Assembly: GCF_007751035.1 (NCBI RefSeq)
Contig: NZ_CP036433.1
Location: forward strand, 7,607,001-7,671,000
Direction: 5' to 3'
Source: Lignipirellula cremea
Lineage (GTDB): Bacteria; Planctomycetota; Planctomycetia; Pirellulales; Pirellulaceae
DNA: 64,000 bases
The position numbers were made by a program, and so were the translations under genes. Each line of letters starts with the position of its first letter. The stretch's first letter is position 1. The notes beneath the pieces were generated by a model. The model was not told the origin of the DNA. It searched no databases and saw nothing but the letters and a program-made list of their open reading frames with translations. This document shows positions 18,793 to 26,597 of the stretch, one piece after another.

Positions 18793-19932
18793 ATGCATGT
18801 GAAATCCGAGAACCGTACCCCCCTGCGACTGGCGCTGGTGATTACCGAGCTGGAAGTCGGCGGCGCCGAACGCTGCCTGGCGAATCTAGCGCTGCATGTC
18901 GACCGGGAACGCTTCGCCCCCCAGGTCTATTCGCTCGGCCCGCGTCCCATCGGCGATCAGGCGGCCCTGGTCGATCAGCTGGAGGCGGCCGGAGTCCCGC
19001 TGCATTTCCTCAACGCGGCCAGCCTGCGCCATCTGCCCGGCGCCGTGCTGAAACTGCAACGCCTGCTGCAGGAACAACAAGCCCAGGTGATCCAGTCGTT
19101 CCTGTTCCACGCCAATGTGGTCAGCGGTCTGGCCGCGCGACGCCTGCCGGCCGGACTGGCGTTTGGGATCCGCGTCGCTGATCCCCGCCGCTGGCGCCAG
19201 CAGGCGGAACGCTGGCTCTCGCGGCATGCACAACAGATCGTCTGCGTCAGCCAGTCCGTCGCCCGGTTTGCCGCAGAGGCGGGATTTGCGCCCGACAAAC
19301 TGGCCGTGATCCCTAACGGCATCGACCTGGACGCCATCCCTCCCGACGGAGCGACCAAGGAGATGTCGGCCTGGGGCGCGCCTGGCCGGAAGGGCATTCT
19401 GTTCGTCGGCCGCCTGCACCCCCAGAAAGGGGTCGACCTGCTGCTTCAGGCGGCGCCAGCGATGCTAGCTGCCGCCCCGGAGCATGATCTGTTCCTGGCA
19501 GGGGATGGGCCGGAACGCGCCGCCTGCGAACGTTTAGCGGCCTCCAGCGGGATGGGTAGTCGGATCCACTTTCTCGGCTGGCGGCCCGATGTGGGGCGAA
19601 TCATGGCGGCCAGTGACCTGTTCCTGCTCCCTTCACGGTGGGAAGGGATGCCGAACGCCCTGATTGAAGCGATGGCGCACGGGCTGCCAGTCGTCGTCAG
19701 CCAGGTGGAGGGGGTCGCCGAAGTGCTCGGCCCCCAGCACGGGGAGCAGTTGTTCACGCCGGGCGATGCCGCCGAGCTGCAGGAAAAAGCCACTCGCCTG
19801 CTGGCCAATCCACTTGCGATGGCCCGACTGGGTGCGGCCAATCGACACCGCATCGGTGAGGCCTTCACGCTCCCCGGAATGGTCCGTCAGTACGAAAATC
19901 TTTGGGGAATGCTAGCATCGACCGGGTCCTGA
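18793..19932 (+). CDS. Glycosyltransferase family 4 (GT-B fold)
   Basis: A 379-residue GT-B glycosyltransferase. The N-terminal half carries LVITELEVGGAERCLANLA, a typical GT4 acceptor-side motif. The C-terminal half carries ILFVGRLHPQKGVDLLLQAAP, FLGWRPDVGRIMAASDLFLLPSRWEGMPNALIEAMAHGLPVV and the E-x7-E nucleotide-sugar site (EGMPNALIE). It probably adds a sugar to a polysaccharide, glycolipid or glycoprotein; donor and acceptor are unknown. The ATG at 18793 lies 78 bases from the divergent queA start. It stands alone and not in a visible polysaccharide cluster. Confidence 0.92.
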   Translation: MHVKSENRTPLRLALVITELEVGGAERCLANLALHVDRERFAPQVYSLGPRPIGDQAALVDQLEAAGVPLHFLNAASLRHLPGAVLKLQRLLQEQQAQVIQSFLFHANVVSGLAARRLPAGLAFGIRVADPRRWRQQAERWLSRHAQQIVCVSQSVARFAAEAGFAPDKLAVIPNGIDLDAIPPDGATKEMSAWGAPGRKGILFVGRLHPQKGVDLLLQAAPAMLAAAPEHDLFLAGDGPERAACERLAASSGMGSRIHFLGWRPDVGRIMAASDLFLLPSRWEGMPNALIEAMAHGLPVVVSQVEGVAEVLGPQHGEQLFTPGDAAELQEKATRLLANPLAMARLGAANRHRIGEAFTLPGMVRQYENLWGMLASTGS

Positions 19933-20056
19933 AATCGATCACTCAGTCGGAAATTTTCTCATCGCTCGAAGTTCTCCTGCGCAACCGATCTAGGTCGCTT
20001 TTGCCCCTCTCCAAAGCCCCCTTCCCGGGAAGATTGTGTTGACGCTTTGGAGCCAA

Positions 20057-20101
20057 TGGGTATGCTTGGGCGGAAGTGGAAGCGAGTGGAGAGGAGTGGG
20101 G
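20057..20101 (+). promoter_or_regulatory. MraZ operator: five TGG(G/A) repeats at 10-base spacing
   Basis: TGGG/TGGA cores begin at 20057, 20067, 20077, 20087 and 20097, exactly 10 bases apart. This is the arrangement of MraZ-bound operators, which are direct TGGG-type repeats separated by short spacers (established for E. coli and mycoplasma MraZ). Here the array has five units. The last ones form the purine-rich ribosome binding region (GAGGAGTGGGG) directly before the GTG start of mraZ, so binding could block both transcription and, at DNA level, overlap the leader. Confidence 0.8.
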
Positions 20102-20104
20102 ACG

Positions 20105-20605
20105 GTGCTACTAACTGGCAAGTACTTTCGCTCCCTCGACGACAAGGGACGAACCCCTTTACCCAAGCCGCTGCGGGACGCCCTGGGCCACCCCGACAGG
20201 GGCCTGTTGTACCTCGCCCCGGGGTCCGATGGATCGCTTACCGCCTATCCGGAAGATACGTTTGCAACGTTCGCCGACCAATTGGCGCAACGTTCGCCCA
20301 CACAACAAGATGTGAGAGATTTTGGACGTCTCTTTTATGCCCAGGTGCAGCCTGTGGAGATCGACCGCCAGGGGCGGATTCGGATCCCATCGGACCTGGT
20401 TCAACTGGCCCAGCTGACGAAAGAAATCGTTTTGCTGGGCGTGCGTGATCATCTCGAAATCTGGAACGTCTCGCGGTGGGAAAACTACCTCGCCGAAAAG
20501 TCCCTTCGGTTTGACCAGATCGCCGAAAACGCCTTTAAAAACCCCCTGAAAGAGGTGAACCGCTCGCCCGACGAAGTGGACGTTCGTCCCACGCAACCGC
20601 GTTGA
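20105..20605 (+). CDS. mraZ: Transcriptional regulator MraZ
   Basis: A 166-residue SpoVT/AbrB-fold regulator with two MraZ half-domains. The first has TGKYFRSLDDKGRTPLPKPLRDAL (DxKGR motif), and the second has VEIDRQGRIRIPSDLVQLAQL (DxxGRxxIP). MraZ binds the direct repeats upstream of its own operon and controls division and cell wall genes. GTG at 20105 is chosen because it starts just before the first domain and has GAGGAGTGGGG upstream. The C-terminal tail (ENAFKNPLKEVNRSPDEVDVRP) is slightly longer than in E. coli. rsmH follows 544 bases later. Confidence 0.94.
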   Translation: MLLTGKYFRSLDDKGRTPLPKPLRDALGHPDRGLLYLAPGSDGSLTAYPEDTFATFADQLAQRSPTQQDVRDFGRLFYAQVQPVEIDRQGRIRIPSDLVQLAQLTKEIVLLGVRDHLEIWNVSRWENYLAEKSLRFDQIAENAFKNPLKEVNRSPDEVDVRPTQPR

Positions 20606-21149
20606 GCGCAAACGCCCCCCCGGGCTGCCTAAGGCGAGCCGCTGGGAGAGTGAAACTTTCAAGAATTTTGAGTCATAAAACTATTGTTTGGGGAAAAACA
20701 GTCGTATGATGGTAACCCCGTTTCCTGTGTCGGCGTTCCCGTTCCAGCCAGTTCAACTGGTCAGTCGGAGCGTCAAAGGAAACGCTGCCCTGGGGTTGTC
20801 CGAGTTCTTGAATTACCGTCTTTGTTCCTGTGAGGGAACGCGTTAAGTGTTCGCCACGCGTTGAAGGGAGAAGGGTCAGTCAGCGGCCACCGACTGTCTC
20901 GATTCTTTCAGCGAGTTTGTGGACAAGGATCGTCCGCGGGCTGCGAACTACGGGCGCCGCTTGCCGTTGTCATTGCATTACGGCGAGTCGCCCGTTGCCA
21001 GCGACCCGACCGAGGGCGAAAGGATCTCGCCCTGGGTCGTTTGCTTTTTTCCAGAACCTTGTCAAACTGGGACGCTTGTCATTCGGTCGGGCTGGCCTGT
21101 CGGAATGTTGGCTGTTTTTTGAGGTTAGCTGGACTCTAAAGGTTGCTCG
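20606..21149 (+). other. 544-base gap between mraZ and rsmH with a possible promoter
   Basis: In most bacteria mraZ and rsmH nearly touch; here they are 544 bases apart. A possible sigma-70-like pair, TTGTTT (20684-20689) and TATGAT (20705-20710), has a 15-base spacer, shorter than optimal. Open frames in the gap are short and lack domain or signal features. The segment may be a long leader for rsmH or the remains of a lost gene; no known RNA family was recognised. Confidence 0.4.
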
Positions 21150-22079
21150 ATGGCCTCTGCCGATTCGCCACGAGAGCCGGTCCACATTTCGGTCATGCCG
21201 GCGGAAGTCCTGCAGCAGATCGACCCCCAGCCCGGACAAATAATCGTCGACGGCACGCTGGGCGGCGGAGGCCATACGGCCGCCCTGGCGCAAGCTGTAG
21301 GTCCCACCGGCAAAGTGCTGTCGTTTGACCGGGACCAGGCCGCCATCGCCAGTGCGGAGCGTCGCCTGGCCGGCCTGCCGATTGAGTATGTCCACGCCAA
21401 CTTCGCCGAACTGCCGCAGGTGCTGGCGGATCGTGACCAGGAACCGGTCTCGGCGATCCTGCTCGACCTGGGTCTATCGAGTGATCAGCTGGCGGATCGC
21501 GAACGCGGCTTTTCGTTTGACGCCGACGGGCCGCTCGACATGCGGTTTGACACCACCACCGGCGAGCCGGCCTGGCGACTGGTCGAAACGATGCGGGAGA
21601 AGCCGCTGGCCGATCTGATTTATCAGTACGGCGAAGAACGCCTGAGCCGGCGGATTGCCCGGACCATTGTCGAAGAACGGCGACACACGTCGTTTCGCAC
21701 GGCGCCTGCGCTGGCGGATCTGGTGCGACGGTGCGTGCCGCGGCGGGCCGCCGGGAAGATCGACCCGGCAACTCGCACTTTCCAAGCTTTGCGAATTGCT
21801 GTAAACGATGAACTGGGTTCTCTGGCCGCTGCGCTGGAACATTTCCCCGAGGTGCTCCGCGAAGGCGGAATACTGGCCGTGATCACCTTCCACTCGTTAG
21901 AGGACCGCATGGTCAAGCGGGCCTTCCGGGAGGACGATCGCTGGCTGCTTGAAGCACGCAAGGGATTTACCGCCAGTGAAGAGGAGATCGCCGGAAATCC
22001 TCGCAGCCGCAGCGCACGTTTACGTGTCGCGCGACGAGCGGGGCCGGACGCACACGCCAGTAAAGGACGCTACCGCTAA
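21150..22079 (+). CDS. rsmH: 16S rRNA (cytosine-1402 N4) methyltransferase
   Basis: A 309-residue SAM-dependent methyltransferase (MraW/RsmH), which modifies C1402 in the 16S rRNA P site. The start HISVMPAEVLQQI and the SAM motif VDGTLGGGGHTAAL (residues about 30-43) are typical, followed by LLDLGLSSDQL, RGFSFDADGPLDMR, RTFQALRIAVNDEL and AVITFHSLEDRMVK. The C-terminus ends in an arginine-rich tail. It is the second member of a relic division/cell wall cluster, after mraZ and before a LysM protein. Confidence 0.97.
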   Translation: MASADSPREPVHISVMPAEVLQQIDPQPGQIIVDGTLGGGGHTAALAQAVGPTGKVLSFDRDQAAIASAERRLAGLPIEYVHANFAELPQVLADRDQEPVSAILLDLGLSSDQLADRERGFSFDADGPLDMRFDTTTGEPAWRLVETMREKPLADLIYQYGEERLSRRIARTIVEERRHTSFRTAPALADLVRRCVPRRAAGKIDPATRTFQALRIAVNDELGSLAAALEHFPEVLREGGILAVITFHSLEDRMVKRAFREDDRWLLEARKGFTASEEEIAGNPRSRSARLRVARRAGPDAHASKGRYR

Positions 22080-22183
22080 ACAGATCGTTCACGAACCCGA
22101 ACGGAGCGGAAGCCCGGATTTGAGCCGTAGAAACGTGTCGCTCCCCCGAGTGACTTCATGCCTGCAGACGAAGGATCGTCGCG

Positions 22184-23281
22184 ATGAATCAGCCGCAAAA
22201 GTTTCAGACGGAAGTCCGCCTTGGCATGGCGGTGCTAGTCCTGCTGGTGATTGGCCTGGGCGCCGCCGCCTGGCGCCGGTTTCAAATGCAGCCAGCGACG
22301 AAGCCCCTGGCCGCCGCGACCTCGGTCGCTCCCCAAAGCGCCAACGCAGGGCAGCGTCCGTCGACGTCGATACCTGCGAATCGGCTCCTGGCGGACCACG
22401 GCGCGACGAATCCTGACACAAACGCCGCCCCGGCGCCGCGATCCGGCGGCAGCTTCACGACATTCCGTGAAAATTACACCAGCGACACGGCGGGAGCCGC
22501 CGCCTCGTCCGATCAGCTGCCGTCCCCCCGGAACACGCTGACGCCGGCAAGCTCGTCTTCCAGGCCGCCTGCGGCAGAACCGCCGAGCGCTTTCTCGCCC
22601 CGGACTTACCCGGTGCAGCCGGCTGCGAACCATGATGCGGCGAACACCAGGCCGAACGCGGCTCCGGCCGCTTTTGAAGCTCCGGTAACCAACCCGCCCG
22701 GCGGCGCGTTTAATCCGTACGGCGGCAATGCCCGTCCGACCGGAGCTGCGGCCATTCCGTCGACCGACACGGCGTCCGAATACGCTGGCCCGGCCGCCGG
22801 TCCGGTGCATCCGGCTTCGGCGTCGCTGCCGCTGCCTGCCCCCCGGGCTTTCACTGCGGGTCAGGGGTTGCCGCCAGCGCAAACGCTGCCGAACGACAGC
22901 TTCTGGATGATCTCCGAGCGGGCCTACGGCACAGGCGTTTATTTCAAGGCCTTGTACCAGCATAACCGCGACCAGTTCCCCTACCCGGATCGTTTGCCGA
23001 CAGGCGCGCCGCTTCAGATTCCGCCGCTGGCGGAACTGCAGGTGCTGTACCCCGACCTGTGCCCCGAGCCGGAGGCGGCGGCGCCGAAAGAGAACGTGTT
23101 GCCCGAGGCGACGCGACGAAGGCTGTACAGCGTGCGCAACGGCGACACGCTTTATGAAATCGCCCGGCGAGAACTGGGCGAAGGCAGCCGCTGGACCGAC
23201 ATCTACCGGCTCAATCAGGCGAAACTGGGCGACCGCTACGACAACTTGCCAGTCGACATGCAACTGGTCCTGCCGGAGTAG
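22184..23281 (+). CDS. Membrane-anchored LysM domain protein
   Basis: A 365-residue protein. After about 10 residues a transmembrane segment follows (LGMAVLVLLVIGLGAAAW), then a long Pro/Ala/Ser-rich linker (about 40-230). A first degenerate repeat sits near 235-295 (DSFWMISERAYGTGVYFKALYQHNRDQF) and a clear LysM domain at about 311-365 (YSVRNGDTLYEIARRELGEGSRWTDIYRLN). LysM domains bind peptidoglycan or related glycans. The gene lies 104 bases after rsmH, where other bacteria carry ftsL, also a small single-pass membrane protein. It may tie the cell envelope to the relic cluster (inference). Confidence 0.85.
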   Translation: MNQPQKFQTEVRLGMAVLVLLVIGLGAAAWRRFQMQPATKPLAAATSVAPQSANAGQRPSTSIPANRLLADHGATNPDTNAAPAPRSGGSFTTFRENYTSDTAGAAASSDQLPSPRNTLTPASSSSRPPAAEPPSAFSPRTYPVQPAANHDAANTRPNAAPAAFEAPVTNPPGGAFNPYGGNARPTGAAAIPSTDTASEYAGPAAGPVHPASASLPLPAPRAFTAGQGLPPAQTLPNDSFWMISERAYGTGVYFKALYQHNRDQFPYPDRLPTGAPLQIPPLAELQVLYPDLCPEPEAAAPKENVLPEATRRRLYSVRNGDTLYEIARRELGEGSRWTDIYRLNQAKLGDRYDNLPVDMQLVLPE

Positions 23282-23312
23282 CCTCTCTGAGAGGGAAGTG
23301 CAGCGGAAGTTC

Positions 23313-23332
23313 CGCCCGTTGTTGAACGGGCG
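23313..23332. terminator. Bidirectional hairpin between the LysM and desaturase genes
   Basis: A perfect 8-bp stem, CGCCCGTT / AACGGGCG, with the loop GTTG lies in the 55-base gap between two convergent stops. Confidence 0.65.
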
Positions 23333-23336
23333 TTGC

Positions 23337-24470
23337 TTAGCTTTTCTTCGCCGGCGTGTGGTGGACCACGTTCTTGGCCAGGCCGACTTTTTCCAGGAAC
23401 ACGATGAACGTGTAGGTCAGGTCGATTTCCCACCATTTGTGCCCGTGGGCCGCACACCGTGGATGAGCGTGGTGGTTGTTGTGCCAGCCTTCGCCGTTGT
23501 TGGTAAAGCCGATCAACCAGTTGTTCCGGCTTTCGTCGGACACATCGTAGTTGCGGTAACCCCAGCAATGGGCGACCGAATTGACGGCCCAGGTGATGTG
23601 CCACACATACACAGTGCGGACGAACACGCCCCACACCAGCATGCTGGAGCCAAACTGCACGCCGCCGGCCACATTGCCCGACATCGCCCAGCCGACCAGA
23701 AAGCCGACCAGATAAAACAGCGCGGCATGCGCCAGGTAGACCCAGCCGAACATGCCGTTCCGCTCCAGCCGCAGATAGAACGGATCTTTCAGCAGGTCGC
23801 GGGCGTACCGATCATAAAAGTCGGTCGTGCCAAAGTATTTGTTCTGATAAATGAGCCAGCCGATATGGCCCCAGAAGAACGTCACCAGCGGGCTGTGCGG
23901 ATCGGGCTGATCGTCGGAGTGCTGGTGGTGCATCCGGTGAATGGCGACCCAGCGGGCCGGAGCATCCTGCAGGCAACACATGCCGCACAAGGCCAGCGTG
24001 TATTCCAGCCATTTCGGCACCGTCAGCCCGCGATGGGTGAGCAACCGGTGGTAGCCCAGGTTGATGCCGAGCGATCCAAAAATGTAGTTGCCGATAAAGA
24101 TCGACACCACGCCGGTCCAGCTGAAAAAGTACGGCACAAAGGCCAGCAAGGCCAGCATGTGGAGAATGACGAAGCCGGCCACGTACGTCCAGAAAATCTG
24201 GCGGGAAACCGTTTTCGGCCGCTCCAGCCGCTTCAGCGGATCGCCGCCGCGGTGCGCCTCTTTGGACGCCGGGGCATCCGGCGAATCCGCCACGCTGGCC
24301 GCAGACGGTGCGAGCGGAGTTTCGGCCGCAAGAGACGGAGCATCCGCCGCGGCGTCGGCTTTCGTGGCCGCGGCGGGGGCAATCGCATCGGAACTCATGG
24401 GCGCACCAAACGCAGGTGGAGAACTGGCCGGCATGGGCACGTTCTGATCGGGTATATCCAAGGAATCCAT
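23337..24470 (-). CDS. Acyl-lipid/acyl-CoA fatty acid desaturase (delta-9 type)
   Basis: A 377-residue membrane di-iron desaturase. The three histidine boxes are present: HRLLTH (about 142), HRMHHQH (about 177) and HNNHHAH (about 330), with four or more hydrophobic helices (IFWTYVAGFVILHMLALLAFVPYFF and others). The enzyme would put a cis double bond into membrane fatty acids with O2 and an electron donor. The first 75 residues are an Ala/Pro/Asp-rich extension not needed for the fold. No ferredoxin or cytochrome b5 gene is adjacent. Confidence 0.93.
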   Translation of the reverse strand: MDSLDIPDQNVPMPASSPPAFGAPMSSDAIAPAAATKADAAADAPSLAAETPLAPSAASVADSPDAPASKEAHRGGDPLKRLERPKTVSRQIFWTYVAGFVILHMLALLAFVPYFFSWTGVVSIFIGNYIFGSLGINLGYHRLLTHRGLTVPKWLEYTLALCGMCCLQDAPARWVAIHRMHHQHSDDQPDPHSPLVTFFWGHIGWLIYQNKYFGTTDFYDRYARDLLKDPFYLRLERNGMFGWVYLAHAALFYLVGFLVGWAMSGNVAGGVQFGSSMLVWGVFVRTVYVWHITWAVNSVAHCWGYRNYDVSDESRNNWLIGFTNNGEGWHNNHHAHPRCAAHGHKWWEIDLTYTFIVFLEKVGLAKNVVHHTPAKKS

Positions 24471-24795
24471 CGCACAGCCCCCTCATGCTGATGCGTCATA
24501 TGTAAATCGCAGTTGGCCAGGCAACACCTGGACAATCGGCGTGTTCTGAATTTCCCACAGGAAATAAGCGGAATCACCATCCAGGACGTGAAAACTTAGC
24601 ACTCAGAATTCGTACGCGGAATTCGCACCTGTCAGGTTCATCGACGCATCCCCGCTGCCGCTGTGGCAATTTTCGGGAATGAACGATTCCTCGGGCGTAT
24701 ACTGGTTCCCAAGCTGCACTTTGGAAGAATTTCGTCCGCCTGGCGAAACTATTCGGCACAAAACCCCCATCTTAGCAGAAAGAAGTCGTGTTCTC
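24471..24795. other. Divergent intergenic region, desaturase / sulfatase
   Basis: A 325-base region between divergent starts. It is less GC-rich than the neighbouring genes, as expected for promoters. No clear operator or RNA was seen. Confidence 0.4.
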
Positions 24796-26304
24796 ATGCC
24801 AAATCCTTCACAGACTTGCCTGCATTTTTGTCACAGGCTCCTGGCGGCCGCGCTGCTTCTGGCCGCCTGGCCTGGTTTAACAGGCTCCAGCCGTGCCGCC
24901 GAGAGCGCCGACACAAATTCCGCACGCCCAAATATTGTGTGGATTTTTGTGGAAGATATGAATGGCTGGTACGGTTGTTACGGCGACGACACGGTTCCCA
25001 CGCCCCATCTGGACCGGTTGGCGGCCCGGGGGATGCGGTTTGATCGGGCCTACATGCCGGCCGGCGTCTGCTCCGCCTGTCGGTCCGCGATTGCCCTGGG
25101 AGCGATGCAGACTTCTCTGGGAGTCCACAACCACCGCAGCTCCCGGGGCCGCACGCCGGGCGAAGTGATCCACCTGCCGGAAGGGGTGAAAACGGTGTAC
25201 GAACAGCTGCGGGATCAGGGCTATTATGTGATCAGCAGCCAGGGGAAAAACGACTTCAACTTTGAGTTTGAACTCGATGACCTGTACGACGACCTGCTGT
25301 CCGCCAAAATGGGCTACGGCGGTCCGGACTGGCGGAAACGGAAAAAAGACCAGCCGTTCTTCGCTCAAATCCAGCTACTCGGCGGGAAGAATTCCGGGCG
25401 TTTCCAGGGCGCGCCGTCCAAGGCTTCCAAAAGCAAGGATGCTGGGCCGTTTACCGATGTCTCCCAGGTCGAAATCGCCCCTTACTACCCCGATATCGCG
25501 GTGATCCGAAATGAGTACGCTCATCACTACGACACCATCCGCCAAACCGACGACGAAGTCGGGCGGATCATGCAGGGCCTGAAAGAGGACGGCCTGCTGG
25601 AGAACACGGTCGTCTTCTTCTGGACCGATCACGGCATGCGGTTATACCGCCATAAACAATGGGTCTACGATGGCAGCGTCCGTGTTCCGCTGATCATCGC
25701 CGGGCCCGGCATCCAAGCCGGTTCGGTCCGCGAGGACCTGGTCAGCGGCATTGATATCACCGCCGCCACGCTGGCGCTGGCCGGCGCCCCGGCGCCCGCC
25801 TGGTCCGAAGGGCAGGACCTGCTGGCCAAGGATTTCCATCGTGACTATGTGATCAGTGCGCGGGACCGCTGCGACTTCACGATCGACAAAGTCCGGGCCG
25901 TCACCACGCCCCGATATCGTTATCTGCGGAACTTCCTGACCGATCGCCCGTTCATGCAGCCCCAGTACCGCGACGGCCGGCCCGAGCTGGAAATCCCGCG
26001 ACAGCTGGCGAAAGAAGGGAAGCTGACCCCGGCCCAGGCGGCTGTCTGGTCACCTGTCCGCGTGCCGGAAGAGTTCTACGACCTGGAAAACGACCCGCAT
26101 GAAATCCACAACCTGGCCGACAATCCGGCCCATAGGAAAGAGCTGCAGCGACACCGGGACATTCTGGCCCAGTGGATCAAAGAGACAGGCGACCAGGGCC
26201 AGCAGCCGGAGTCGATCGCTTCACTGGAAGGGGTGCTGAAGCAATGGAAAGATCGCTGCACCAACCCCGAGTACGACAAAGTCCGGGCGGCCGTGGGCAA
26301 GTAA
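24796..26304 (+). CDS. Secreted sulfatase (formylglycine-dependent)
   Basis: A 502-residue alkaline-phosphatase-fold sulfatase with a signal peptide (RLLAAALLLAAWPGLTGSSRAAES). Metal ligands appear in PNIVWIFVEDMNGWYGCYGDDTVPTPHLDRLAARG. The nucleophile motif is CSACR, with Cys at about 92 to be converted to formylglycine. It differs from the common CxPSR by Ala for Pro and Cys for Ser, a C-x-A-x-R form. Later pieces are FFWTDHGMRLYRHKQWVYDGSVRVPLII (C-terminal metal site) and EFYDLENDPHEIHNLADNP. It would remove sulfate from a polysaccharide. ATG at 24796 is chosen for the signal peptide; no maturase gene is seen nearby. Confidence 0.93.
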   Translation: MPNPSQTCLHFCHRLLAAALLLAAWPGLTGSSRAAESADTNSARPNIVWIFVEDMNGWYGCYGDDTVPTPHLDRLAARGMRFDRAYMPAGVCSACRSAIALGAMQTSLGVHNHRSSRGRTPGEVIHLPEGVKTVYEQLRDQGYYVISSQGKNDFNFEFELDDLYDDLLSAKMGYGGPDWRKRKKDQPFFAQIQLLGGKNSGRFQGAPSKASKSKDAGPFTDVSQVEIAPYYPDIAVIRNEYAHHYDTIRQTDDEVGRIMQGLKEDGLLENTVVFFWTDHGMRLYRHKQWVYDGSVRVPLIIAGPGIQAGSVREDLVSGIDITAATLALAGAPAPAWSEGQDLLAKDFHRDYVISARDRCDFTIDKVRAVTTPRYRYLRNFLTDRPFMQPQYRDGRPELEIPRQLAKEGKLTPAQAAVWSPVRVPEEFYDLENDPHEIHNLADNPAHRKELQRHRDILAQWIKETGDQGQQPESIASLEGVLKQWKDRCTNPEYDKVRAAVGK

Positions 26305-26339
26305 GACGACGCGCAGTTGAACGCCGTTTAAAAGAGGGA

Positions 26340-26539
26340 TTCACCGCAGACGTCGCGGAAGAAAAGAAGAGGGGGGGAGAATTGTCTTGCGACGGGGAAT
26401 GCCCGCCGCGGGATTTTCTTCTCTCTCGCTGTTGCCCTCCCAGAAGGAAAGCCGTGGGTCTCAGCGACCTGTTTGCCAGTTTCTCGTACCGCCTTTTTTC
26501 TCCCCTTCCTTTGCGTTTCTTGGCGAAACCTGCGGTGAA
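26340..26539. repeat. 200-base element bounded by TTCACCGCAG / CTGCGGTGAA
   Basis: TTCACCGCAG at 26340-26349 faces its exact reverse complement at 26530-26539. A further TTCACCGCAG is at 26558-26567. The same pair, with one mismatch, bounds 35640-35846. The interior has no gene. This may be a dispersed intergenic repeat; whether it is mobile cannot be said. Confidence 0.45.
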
Positions 26540-26597
26540 CTTTCTTATTGAAAGGAGTTCACCGCAGTGGAAACATGGTGGGAGTGCTTCCCGATTT

